Source of the DNA: Ferruginibacter sp.
GTDB lineage: Bacteria > Bacteroidota > Bacteroidia > Chitinophagales > Chitinophagaceae
DNA: 10,795 bases
Assembly: GCA_030831725.1 (NCBI GenBank)
Contig: JAURKN010000094.1
Span: 1 to 10,795, forward strand
Reading direction: 5' to 3'
A program made the translations under genes and the position numbers. Positions 1-6,379 of the stretch are shown here, one piece after another. Below the pieces are notes generated by a model. It searched no databases and was not told the origin of the DNA. It saw only the letters and a program-made list of their open reading frames with translations. The first letter of the stretch is position 1; every line of letters starts with the position of its first letter.

Positions 1-72
1 AAAAATTCCGAGGAGGGAAGAAATTTTAACCACCCAATACCAATTATTAATCACCCTATAAAAACCCAAACC

Positions 73-375
73 ATGTCTTATCAATTGAAAACAAAATCCG
101 GCGCCACAGAAGCAGTCATCGACGATAACTGCGGCATTTCAAAATTCTATGCGATCGCTCACACGCTTTCTGAAGACCTCCAAGTCATTTTCATCAATCA
201 AGTTGATGAATCAGAAACCTTAAACTGGGATTTCAAGTATAAGGATCAGTTTTTGACCCTCCATTACAACATTTTTGAAGGTGTTAGCATATACCCTCAA
301 CAATTGAAATCTGCCTATAAAGAAAATCATGCAGTAATGGAAGTGGCTCATTTTTTGGAAAGACATGCTTTCTAA
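73..375 (+). CDS. Small hypothetical protein, 100 aa
   Basis: I do not recognise this gene with confidence. It encodes a 100-residue soluble-looking protein with no signal peptide and no transmembrane segment. It appears to be a compact alpha/beta fold: a beta-rich middle (residues about 37-72, including the stretch around NWDFKYKDQFLTLHYNIFEG) and a C-terminal helix ending in FLERHAF. It vaguely recalls small DUF3630-like proteins, but that is a guess. The ATG at 73 is the first start in the frame; the frame stays open back to the window edge, but no ATG lies there. The gene ends 5 bp before the stop of convergent rsgA and has a strong terminator hairpin 69 bp past its own stop. That placement supports it being a real transcription unit. 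Confidence 0.7.
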   Translation: MSYQLKTKSGATEAVIDDNCGISKFYAIAHTLSEDLQVIFINQVDESETLNWDFKYKDQFLTLHYNIFEGVSIYPQQLKSAYKENHAVMEVAHFLERHAF

Positions 376-380
376 AATCA

Positions 381-1307
381 TCAAAACGTACCTGATGTGA
401 GAGAATCCATCATGTTCAAATAACTCAAATATCGTTCTTCATCAATGCCATTCTTTCGAATGGCATTTTTTATGGCACAATTAGGTTCGTTGATGTGAAG
501 ACAATTGTTGAATTGACATTCATTCATCCTTTCGCGCATTTCAGGAAAATAATGAGCTAGTTCCGATTTTTCCATTTTGAAAAGTCCAAGTTCGCGGATT
601 CCGGGGGTATCTATGATGCTACCGGACCTGTTTGACAAGTCGAACATTTCAGCGAAGGTGGTCGTGTGCATGCCTTTACCGCTCCAGCTACTCACATCCT
701 GGGTTTTCAAATGAAAATCAGGATAAAGTCTGTTGATCAGTGTTGACTTTCCAACTCCTGAATGGCCGCTGATCAACGTTCGCTTGTCTGTCAAAATATT
801 TTCCAGCGCTTCCGTACCCTTGTCTGTTGTAAGACTCATTGATATTGTTTGATAACCGATGTCGGAATATCTTTTCATGACATCATCAAGCTCTTCGCGC
901 TCTTCGTTTGTGAGAATGTCAGTCTTATTGAAAACGATTATGGCAGGCACCTGATAGGCTTCTGATATCACCAAAAAACGATCGATGAAACCGGTGGATG
1001 TTTTGGGCTCTTTGAACGTGGCGAGAAGGATGGATTGATCGAGATTCGAAGCTACGATGTGCTGCTGATTCTTGTTGTGTGGTGATGTTCTGTTGATGTA
1101 ATTTTTTCTGGGCAGGATCTCAACAATCATAACATCTTCGTTGGTAGCATCTTTCTCTATCATTACCTCATCTCCTACCGCTATCGGATTCGTGGAACTA
1201 AGATTTCCTATTTTGAATTTGCCTTTTATTCTTGCCTGATGAAAATCTCCTTTTTCATCTTTTACCAAGTACCAGCTCCCGGTTGATTTATAAACTGTTG
1301 CGTGCAT
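381..1307 (-). CDS. rsgA: Ribosome small-subunit-dependent GTPase A (RsgA/YjeQ)
   Basis: RsgA is a circularly permuted GTPase that acts late in 30S subunit maturation in the cytoplasm. The 308-residue length is normal. An OB-fold occupies about residues 1-70. The G motifs then come in permuted order: G4 NKTD (127-130), P-loop GHSGVGKST (181-189), a threonine-rich G2 loop (HTTT, 214-217) and G3 DTPG (233-236). The C-terminal zinc site is complete as C264-x4-C269-x-H271-x5-C277. The gene starts 7 bp after the nadE stop on the same strand, so the two are almost certainly cotranscribed. It ends 5 bp from the stop of the convergent small gene, whose terminator overlaps its last codons. All catalytic and zinc residues are present, so the product should be active. 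Confidence 0.96.
   Translation of the reverse strand: MHATVYKSTGSWYLVKDEKGDFHQARIKGKFKIGNLSSTNPIAVGDEVMIEKDATNEDVMIVEILPRKNYINRTSPHNKNQQHIVASNLDQSILLATFKEPKTSTGFIDRFLVISEAYQVPAIIVFNKTDILTNEEREELDDVMKRYSDIGYQTISMSLTTDKGTEALENILTDKRTLISGHSGVGKSTLINRLYPDFHLKTQDVSSWSGKGMHTTTFAEMFDLSNRSGSIIDTPGIRELGLFKMEKSELAHYFPEMRERMNECQFNNCLHINEPNCAIKNAIRKNGIDEERYLSYLNMMDSLTSGTF
444..471 (+). terminator. Intrinsic terminator embedded in the 3' end of rsgA
   Basis: A perfect 10-bp stem, AATGCCATTC paired with GAATGGCATT, closes a TTTC tetraloop and runs directly into six T residues (466-471). On the plus strand this is a textbook Rho-independent terminator, 69 bp beyond the stop of the small gene at 73-375. On the minus strand no T-tract follows the hairpin, so it should act only on plus-strand transcription. 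The same bases encode part of the C-terminal region of rsgA, just after its zinc-binding motif. Confidence 0.65.
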
Positions 1308-1314
1308 ATGAATT

Positions 1315-2991
1315 TCAGGATGGAAATTTTGCCACTATAGGCATTTTTCTGCCGCTTCCGAGCGACTTGGGTGAGATACGGAGAATCGGACAAAATTGAT
1401 GTCTTTTATATTCATTGGCATTCACCATACGAATGATCTTGTCTATCCATTCCGGAGCATCGATATGATTTTTAATCTCAGAAGGAGAAATTTGTTTTTC
1501 GATATAATGAAACAATATTGGATCCAGCACATCGTATTCTGGTAGACTGTCGGTATCCTTTTGATCGGGTCTTAATTCAGCGCTTGGTGCTTTTGTCAAT
1601 ATGTTAACTGGTATGATGTCTTCGTTTCTGTTGATATGCTTCGCCAATTCATACACCTGCAATTTGTAACAATCTCCCAAAACAGAAATGCCACCTGCCA
1701 TGTCTCCATACAGCGTTCCATAGCCTGTCGCCAGTTCACTTTTATTGGATGTGTTCAATAAAACCGCTCCTCTTTTATTTGCCATAGCCATCAACAAGTT
1801 GCCCCTGATTCTGCTTTGAATATTTTCTTCAGCCAATCCGGGTTGCGTGTTTCGGAATTGAAAATCCAATGTGCTGGTGAATGCATTGTGTATTTCCAAA
1901 ATCGGAACCAGATGGTTTTCATTGCCCAGATTCTCACTCAATTGTTTCGCGTCTGCCACGGAATGCTCACTCGAATAGGTGGAAGGCATCATCAAAGAAA
2001 TCACATTGTCTTTACCCAATGCTTCAACCGCCAGAGCCAGAACCACAGCCGAGTCTATACCTCCACTGCTTCCCAAAATGGCTTTTGAAAAACCCATCTT
2101 TCCAAAATAATCTTTGATACCGGTAATCAATGCCTTATGAATGAGATCAATGTTCCAATCGGGTTGAAATCCATGTAATGAGAAATTGTTTTTTTGAATG
2201 TCATTATCTGTAACATCGCTCGACACATTTCCTTTTTCATCCATTGTCACATTCAAATATCCTTCCTCAAAAGACGGCAATGATCCAACAAGTAATCCAT
2301 CCTTTCCGAAAGCACGCGAATCTCCATCAAATAAAATATTGGTGTGGGCTCCTATTGCATTGCAATACATAACGGCACATCCATATTTTTGAGAAACCTT
2401 TCTTATGGTTTCATTTCTTTTGTATTGATGGGTGTAATCGAAAGGTGAAGCGGAAAGATTGATTATAAGATCAGGTTGAAAGGAAGAAATGTTAGAAAGA
2501 GGATCTGTTTCATAAAGCCTTCCGCCGATATCATCCCAGATGTCCTCACAAATGGTAACGCCCATTTTGATGCCTTTCACATTGAGGATCTGCCATTGTT
2601 TCGCAGGTTCAAAATAGCGGCTCTCATCAAAAATATCATAGTTAGGTAAACGTGTTTTGTCGATGTATGAAACGATTTCTCCATCCTGAATGAAACAGGC
2701 TGAATTCAATAATCTTTTTCCTGTTTCGGAAGGATTGAATCTCGGGACACCTACCAATACAGCAATGCCTTTTGCATGAGTGGCGATCCGCATCAAAGCT
2801 TTGTGGCATTCATCAATAAAAGCATCAAATAAAATCAAATCCTGGGGTGGGTATCCGCAAACAGCCAATTCGGAAAAAACAACAAGATCAGATCCACAAC
2901 GTTTTGCATACTCTATTCCTTCCACAATTTTGCTTTCATTGTAGGCCAGATTTCCAATATGATAATTTTGTTGAGCCAGTGTGATTTTCAT
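1315..2991 (-). CDS. nadE: Glutamine-dependent NAD+ synthetase
   Basis: NadE catalyses the last step of NAD synthesis, ATP-dependent amidation of nicotinic acid adenine dinucleotide with ammonia taken from glutamine. The 558-residue protein has both domains. The N-terminal nitrilase-type glutaminase (about 1-250) has the catalytic triad Glu41 (FSELAVCGYPPQD), Lys112 (DKTRLPNYD) and Cys148 (VTICEDIWDD). The C-terminal synthetase (about 280-558) has the ATP-pyrophosphatase loop SGGIDS (309-314) and the substrate-binding stretch NTSNKSELATGYGT (413-426). The presence of the glutaminase domain shows that this is the glutamine-using form rather than the short ammonia-using one. It is first in a nadE-rsgA pair and is divergent from gldB; a minus-strand TAACTTTA element at 3054-3061 may serve it. 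Confidence 0.97.
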   Translation of the reverse strand: MKITLAQQNYHIGNLAYNESKIVEGIEYAKRCGSDLVVFSELAVCGYPPQDLILFDAFIDECHKALMRIATHAKGIAVLVGVPRFNPSETGKRLLNSACFIQDGEIVSYIDKTRLPNYDIFDESRYFEPAKQWQILNVKGIKMGVTICEDIWDDIGGRLYETDPLSNISSFQPDLIINLSASPFDYTHQYKRNETIRKVSQKYGCAVMYCNAIGAHTNILFDGDSRAFGKDGLLVGSLPSFEEGYLNVTMDEKGNVSSDVTDNDIQKNNFSLHGFQPDWNIDLIHKALITGIKDYFGKMGFSKAILGSSGGIDSAVVLALAVEALGKDNVISLMMPSTYSSEHSVADAKQLSENLGNENHLVPILEIHNAFTSTLDFQFRNTQPGLAEENIQSRIRGNLLMAMANKRGAVLLNTSNKSELATGYGTLYGDMAGGISVLGDCYKLQVYELAKHINRNEDIIPVNILTKAPSAELRPDQKDTDSLPEYDVLDPILFHYIEKQISPSEIKNHIDAPEWIDKIIRMVNANEYKRHQFCPILRISPKSLGSGRKMPIVAKFPS

Positions 2992-3028
2992 GCCTGATGT
3001 TTATCTCAAATACTTTCGGGATTGATAT

Positions 3029-3036
3029 TAACTTTG
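3029..3036 (+). promoter_or_regulatory. Candidate -7 promoter element for gldB
   Basis: TAACTTTG matches the Bacteroidota -7 consensus TAnnTTTG at every fixed position. It lies 35 bp before the gldB start codon. I do not see a TTTG-type -33 element at the usual 19-21 bp upstream, so the call rests on the -7 box and the position alone. Confidence 0.4.
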
Positions 3037-3053
3037 TAAAACCGAAATCGGTG

Positions 3054-3061
3054 TAAAGTTA
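3054..3061 (-). promoter_or_regulatory. Candidate -7 promoter element for nadE-rsgA
   Basis: Read on the minus strand this is TAACTTTA, seven of eight positions of the form TAnnTTTG, 62 bp before the nadE start codon. It faces the gldB element at 3029-3036, so transcripts from the two would overlap by about 10 bases. No clear -33 element is visible. Confidence 0.25.
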
Positions 3062-3071
3062 ATCCTTTTGT

Positions 3072-4085
3072 ATGCGTAAGTATCTTGCTTTGATTGGGCT
3101 TGTAGTATTTTTTTCATGTACAGACAGTAAAAAATCACCTGATTTGTCGGGTATCAAATGGCCGGTAAGGGTAATGAGATTTGAGAAAGACCTATTTCTG
3201 ATAGATTCAAACTCAACTGCATCCTCTCTCGACCAATTATATGCAAACTATCCCGGCTTCGGCGATCTGTTTTTCAGCACCATTTTAAATGCGGATCCGG
3301 CCTGGCCTAAAGATACTTTGCTCCTATACACGCAATCTTTTCTGAATGCCTATCGAAGCGTGTATGACACGTCCAATATTGTTTTCTCCAATTTCAATCC
3401 TTACGCGGAAGAAATACAGCAAGGATTAAAAAGAATGCGATTCTATTTTCCTGATGATGATTCTTTACCCAAACAGATCATCACTTATATTGGACCACTC
3501 AACGGATATGGAGACGTCATGGCACCAGGCACCATAGCCATTGGACTCCACGACCATCTTGGCGAAAACGCATCATACTATCAGAGTTCGATTGTACGGG
3601 AAGTTTATCCTGAATATATCACACGTCATTTTACCCCCGCTTCGATTGCCGTCAACGCGATGAAAAACATCATTCTTGACCGCTATCCGGAAACAATAGA
3701 CGACCTGCCATTAGCTTCTCAAATGATTGAAAAAGGAAAGCGGTTATTTTTTCTTCAAATGCTGCTGCCAGAAAAAAATCCTGAAACACTTATCGGCTAT
3801 ACACAAAAGCAGTGGGAAGAATGCGAAGCACATGAAGCCAATATCTGGCAGCTTTTCGTACAAAACAATCTGCTTCAGTCCACAGATTATGCGGTCAATA
3901 AGAATTACATCGGAGAGTCTCCAAAAACCAAAGAACTCGGAGATTCCGCACCGGGAAACATAGGTTCATATTGTGGATGGAAAATCGTTTCCGCATACAT
4001 GGAAAAATATCCTGAAACAACTTTAAGACAGTTGATCTCGTTATCCGATGATGAGATACTTCAAAAAGCGAAGTACAAACCTTGA
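3072..4085 (+). CDS. gldB: GldB-family gliding-motility lipoprotein
   Basis: GldB is a Bacteroidota lipoprotein required for gliding in Flavobacterium, but homologues are common in species not known to glide. The 337-residue protein starts with a lipoprotein signal peptide (lipobox VFFS-C, Cys16), so the mature form is lipid-anchored in the envelope. Family-like features follow: VRVMRFEKDLF (32-42), YPGFGDLFF (60-68), the stretch around APGTIAIGLHDHLG (151-164), YPEYITRHFTP (179-189), and PGNIGSYCGWKIV (284-296) near the C-terminus. There is no HExxH metal motif. It is divergent from nadE; nadE next to gldB is, to my knowledge, a recurring arrangement in this phylum. gldC, which often follows gldB, is absent here, and convergent apaG starts its stop codon 6 bp downstream. 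Confidence 0.85.
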   Translation: MRKYLALIGLVVFFSCTDSKKSPDLSGIKWPVRVMRFEKDLFLIDSNSTASSLDQLYANYPGFGDLFFSTILNADPAWPKDTLLLYTQSFLNAYRSVYDTSNIVFSNFNPYAEEIQQGLKRMRFYFPDDDSLPKQIITYIGPLNGYGDVMAPGTIAIGLHDHLGENASYYQSSIVREVYPEYITRHFTPASIAVNAMKNIILDRYPETIDDLPLASQMIEKGKRLFFLQMLLPEKNPETLIGYTQKQWEECEAHEANIWQLFVQNNLLQSTDYAVNKNYIGESPKTKELGDSAPGNIGSYCGWKIVSAYMEKYPETTLRQLISLSDDEILQKAKYKP

Positions 4086-4091
4086 TTGGAA

Positions 4092-4478
4092 TCAATTCAA
4101 TTTGTTGGGTGCGACCATACTGAATGAAGGTATGCTGACCTGAAAGGTTTTCTTGTTGTGCAAGTTTTCAAGAATATAGCTTCCCTGCATTTTTCCCATC
4201 TCGGTATTGAGAGAACAGCCGCTGATATATTGATATGAAGTTGATGGTAAAATGACAGGCTGAACACCCACTACCCCCTCTCCTTCCACCTCGCGTGTCA
4301 CTCCGTTACTGTCAAAAATTTGCCATTGTCTGCGAAGCAATTTGACAGGAAATTCATTCTTGTTTTCGATGGTGATTCTGTAAGCGAACATGAACTCTTG
4401 GTTCAAAGGATTGCTGTATTCTGGCTGGTAAAAAGGTTCTGCCGTAATTTGTATTCCTCCGGAAATTTTGGAATTCAT
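4092..4478 (-). CDS. apaG: ApaG-domain protein
   Basis: This 128-residue protein is a complete ApaG domain, an immunoglobulin/fibronectin-III-like beta sandwich. The diagnostic glycine-rich motif GxGxxGxxP appears as G66-E-G68-V-V-G71-V-Q-P74. It is preceded by the conserved strand LLRRQWQIFDSNG (47-59) and followed by the Y-x-S-G-C region (84-88) and the MxGSY strand (97-101). ApaG has been linked to cobalt/magnesium resistance in enterobacteria; the biochemical role is not settled and nothing here refines it. The gene is convergent with gldB, and its start at 4478 lies 15 bp after a minus-strand TAACTTTA element. No signal peptide is present, so a cytoplasmic location is expected. Confidence 0.93.
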   Translation of the reverse strand: MNSKISGGIQITAEPFYQPEYSNPLNQEFMFAYRITIENKNEFPVKLLRRQWQIFDSNGVTREVEGEGVVGVQPVILPSTSYQYISGCSLNTEMGKMQGSYILENLHNKKTFQVSIPSFSMVAPNKLN

Positions 4479-4493
4479 GTTCGGGTGTTTACT

Positions 4494-4501
4494 TAAAGTT
4501 A
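4494..4501 (-). promoter_or_regulatory. Candidate -7 promoter element for apaG
   Basis: The minus-strand sequence TAACTTTA matches TAnnTTTG at all but the last base and ends 15 bp before the apaG start codon. No -33 TTTG lies at the expected distance, so confidence is low. Confidence 0.25.
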
Positions 4502-4590
4502 GTGAAAAATGGAATATCCGTCACTTTTCTAGAAATTTCTCGATTTTCATAAAGAAAAACAGACAGAAACGTTTAACAATTCCGGTTGGG

Positions 4591-4932
4591 TCAAATGATT
4601 TTTGTTAACCCATATCCATTTTTATGAAGCCATTGCTTTATTTTTTCTCTGTGGTCTCCCTGTATCAACATCTCCCCATCTTTGGCTGAACCACCTGATC
4701 CACAATGTGTTTTAAGTCGTTTCACCAGATCTTCCGCATCATCATCCTTTCCTACAAATCCTAAGATCAGTGTTACGGCTTTACCAGCCCTATGCTTTGT
4801 TTCGAGTTTCAGCTTTATGGGCTGAGATTTCGGTTCAAGGGTTGTCGGTTTTTCATCCTCTTCTTGAAATGGAACAAATTCTGGGTTTGTTGAAAAAACA
4901 ATGCCTCCGGGATTGGATCTTTTTTTTGACAT
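4591..4932 (-). CDS. yciH: SUI1/eIF1-like translation factor (YciH family)
   Basis: This is a bacterial homologue of eukaryotic eIF1 (SUI1 domain). The 113 residues comprise a variable, charged N-terminal tail (about 1-40) and the SUI1 domain (about 41-113). The domain's signature is clear: THCGSGGSAKDGEMLIQGD at residues 75-93, then the helix HREKIKQWLHKNGY. In Escherichia coli YciH affects initiation fidelity at the 30S subunit; the role in Bacteroidota is inferred from homology. It starts 10 bp after the nadC stop and so is very probably cotranscribed with nadC. No terminator hairpin with a T-tract is visible after its stop. Confidence 0.93.
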   Translation of the reverse strand: MSKKRSNPGGIVFSTNPEFVPFQEEDEKPTTLEPKSQPIKLKLETKHRAGKAVTLILGFVGKDDDAEDLVKRLKTHCGSGGSAKDGEMLIQGDHREKIKQWLHKNGYGLTKII

Positions 4933-4942
4933 GATGATTCAA

Positions 4943-5791
4943 TTAATGTAAAACGGCCTTCAAACTGAGGTCTATGCTTTGTGCCTGATGAATCAAAGCC
5001 CCGCTGGAGATGAAATCCACACCCGTATCGGCGTATGATTCTATATTGTCCAAATGGATTCCACCGCTTGCTTCGGTAAGACAACGACCATCTATCCATT
5101 TTATGGCCTCACAAATTTGTTCGGGAGTAAAATTATCGAACATGATTCTGTCGACCTTTTGTGTTGACAGCGCTTTTTTTACATCTTCCAAATTTCGGGT
5201 TTCAACCTCTATCTCTATTTTCTTGTTGTTTTTTTGAACATAATCGTAAGCCATGTTGATGGCTTTTTCAATAGATCCGCAATAATCGATGTGATTGTCT
5301 TTGATAAGGATCATATCGTACAATCCGTAACGATGGTTAGTGCCTCCTCCAATCCTGACTGCCTCTTTTTCCATCATCCTGAAATTGGGGGTAGTTTTTC
5401 GGGTATCAAGCAATTTCGCAGGGTATGATTTGATTTTATCGACATAGCGTCTAGTCAAAGTGGCGATACCACTCATTCTCTGCATGGTGTTCAAAACCAG
5501 TCTTTCCGCAGTCAGAATGGTATGTACGGAACCAATCACTTCAAAAGCAATCTGACCAGGGTTTACAAGTGTTCCATCCTCTATGAAAGCATTGAATTCT
5601 ACCTTGTTGTCTAAGTGGTTGAAAATATGTTTGGCTACATCAACACCGGCAAGGACACCTTCCTGTTTGATTTTCAATGCTGCTGTTCCTTGAGCGTCAG
5701 AGGAGATGCAGCTTAATGTGGTATGATCTCCGTCACCAACATCTTCCTGCAGTGCGTGAGTAATGAAAAATTGAAGTTGTTCTGTATTCAT
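4943..5791 (-). CDS. nadC: Nicotinate-nucleotide pyrophosphorylase (quinolinate phosphoribosyltransferase)
   Basis: NadC converts quinolinate and PRPP to nicotinate mononucleotide, CO2 and pyrophosphate in de novo NAD synthesis. The 282-residue length is typical. Visible motifs are EDVGDGDHTT (16-25), LNTMQRMSGIAT (100-111), the substrate-binding DTRKTTPNFR (129-138), the stretch RIGGGTNHRYGLYDM (146-160) followed by ILIKDNHI (161-168), the acidic strand EIEVE (193-197), MFDNF (217-221) and EASGGI (240-245). All expected active-site residues are present. It sits between a DUF4783 gene (55 bp upstream) and yciH (10 bp downstream) and has its own promoter candidate at 5799-5831. nadE, the final step of the pathway, is about 2 kb away in another operon; nadA and nadB are not in the window. 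Confidence 0.97.
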   Translation of the reverse strand: MNTEQLQFFITHALQEDVGDGDHTTLSCISSDAQGTAALKIKQEGVLAGVDVAKHIFNHLDNKVEFNAFIEDGTLVNPGQIAFEVIGSVHTILTAERLVLNTMQRMSGIATLTRRYVDKIKSYPAKLLDTRKTTPNFRMMEKEAVRIGGGTNHRYGLYDMILIKDNHIDYCGSIEKAINMAYDYVQKNNKKIEIEVETRNLEDVKKALSTQKVDRIMFDNFTPEQICEAIKWIDGRCLTEASGGIHLDNIESYADTGVDFISSGALIHQAQSIDLSLKAVLH

Positions 5792-5798
5792 GAGAAAA

Positions 5799-5831
5799 CA
5801 AAACTACGGATAGAAATGCATGTTACAACAA
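5799..5831 (-). promoter_or_regulatory. Bacteroidota-type promoter candidate for nadC
   Basis: On the minus strand a TTG (5826-5828, preceded by a second TTG at 5829-5831) is followed after exactly 19 bp by TAGTTTTG (5799-5806), which fits TAnnTTTG at every fixed position. Both the spacing and the boxes suit the housekeeping sigma factor of this phylum. The -7 box ends only 7 bp before the nadC ATG, so the transcript would have almost no 5' leader. Confidence 0.5.
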
Positions 5832-5846
5832 GGGAGGAGAAATGAA

Positions 5847-6227
5847 TCAGTTGGATTCGATCCGGATTTCCTGGATGGTTTTTCCGGCGTTTTTCTTTTT
5901 GAGATAAATAGTCGTTCTGAACGTACCGCTTGAAGTGCTTAGGTTTCCGATGAAAAAATGAGAAGCCTCATTTCCCCCTTTATGTATGACCGAAAACTGT
6001 CTTACTTTTCTATTGGAGAAAAAATCACGGAGAACCACTTTTGCGGTTTGTTTGTCGAAGCTGCTGCTTTTCCCCGGCAAAGTCAAATAAACGGGGTCAT
6101 CCAAAAATAGAGAGATTCGTTCCGCATCACCCGAGCTAAAAGCACTGATCACATCCTCGCCCATAGGTTTGGATGCGAAGGACAATAGTCCTGTCAGGCA
6201 GATGAGTATGTAAACGAATTTTCTCAT
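5847..6227 (-). CDS. DUF4783 family exported protein
   Basis: This 126-residue protein has an N-terminal signal peptide (positively charged MRK, hydrophobic core about 4-16, probable cleavage near FAS-K at 16-20), so it should be exported to the periplasm. The mature part matches the Bacteroidota DUF4783 family, which has an NTF2-like look: VISAFSSGDAERISLFLDDPVYLTLPG split over 26-52, then QTAKVVLRDFFSNRKV (60-75), HKGG (82-85), the IGNLSTSSGTFRTTIYLKK strand pair (93-111), and the terminal IQEIRIESN. The function of the family is unknown. It is upstream of nadC on the same strand with a 55-bp gap that holds a separate promoter candidate, so it may be only partly cotranscribed with nadC. Confidence 0.88.
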   Translation of the reverse strand: MRKFVYILICLTGLLSFASKPMGEDVISAFSSGDAERISLFLDDPVYLTLPGKSSSFDKQTAKVVLRDFFSNRKVRQFSVIHKGGNEASHFFIGNLSTSSGTFRTTIYLKKKNAGKTIQEIRIESN

Positions 6228-6296
6228 GGTTATTTTTCGCCATCCCTAGTGAAGGAATTTTCATCGATTGAGAAAAATGCCCGGAATGACAATCAG

Positions 6297-6318
6297 ATAA
6301 CGCCAAAACAGGCGTCAT
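6297..6318. other. Small GC-stem hairpin in the DUF4783/gpmI divergent region
   Basis: ACGCC (6300-6304) pairs with GGCGT (6311-6315) around an AAAACA loop, and AT/AT can pair beyond a single mismatch. No T-tract follows on either strand, so it is not an intrinsic terminator. It could be an operator half-pair or chance. The rest of the 152-bp divergent region shows no other clear structure apart from a -7-like box beside the gpmI start. Confidence 0.25.
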
Positions 6319-6367
6319 ATTGCCTCAAAACAGACCTAATTCAAGCCCATTTATCCACATTCCTCGT

Positions 6368-6375
6368 TAACTTTA
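6368..6375 (+). promoter_or_regulatory. -7-like element abutting the gpmI start
   Basis: TAACTTTA matches TAnnTTTG except at the last base and ends just 4 bp before the gpmI ATG. If it is a real -7 element the transcript would be leaderless. No -33 box is visible at 19-21 bp upstream, so the real promoter may be elsewhere in the intergenic region. Confidence 0.2.
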
Positions 6376-6379
6376 TGTC

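Larger units (their letters stand above)
3028..3062. repeat. 35-bp inverted repeat in the nadE/gldB divergent region
   Basis: Perfect 8-bp outer arms, TTAACTTT (3028-3035) and AAAGTTAA (3055-3062), flank a smaller inner dyad, ACCG-AAAT-CGGT (3041-3052). The inner dyad is off-centre from the outer arms by about 1.5 bp, so this is not one continuous stem. Each outer arm is also part of a TAnnTTTG-like -7 element, one on each strand. The repeat may therefore be simply two opposed promoters, or an operator shared by nadE and gldB. Confidence 0.5.

Noticed and set aside
1..29. A possible C-terminal tail of an upstream plus-strand gene, reading KFRGGKKF then a TAA at 27-29; another frame stops at 59-61.
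   Set aside because: Only eight residues are visible and two frames could be proposed equally well, so no gene can be supported.
1816..2392. Plus-strand open frames inside nadE.
   Set aside because: They are antisense to conserved catalytic-domain codons and have no plausible protein features.
4057..4095. Hairpins at the gldB/apaG junction (TACTTC/GAAGTA at 4057-4075 and TTGATT/AATCAA at 4082-4095) as a shared terminator.
   Set aside because: Stems are short and AT-rich, one loop has only 2 nt, and no T-tract follows on either strand.
4138..4151. ACCT-GAA-AGGT followed by T residues as a gldB terminator inside apaG.
   Set aside because: The stem is only 4-5 bp with a 3-nt loop, too weak to call.
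5792..5846. An NAD-sensing riboswitch before nadC or nadE.
   Set aside because: The leaders are too short or lack any structured aptamer-like fold, and the promoter candidate leaves almost no leader RNA.
6136..6318. A 60-residue minus-strand frame overlapping the start of the DUF4783 gene.
   Set aside because: It is out of frame with the signal peptide of the real gene, and its composition is not protein-like.
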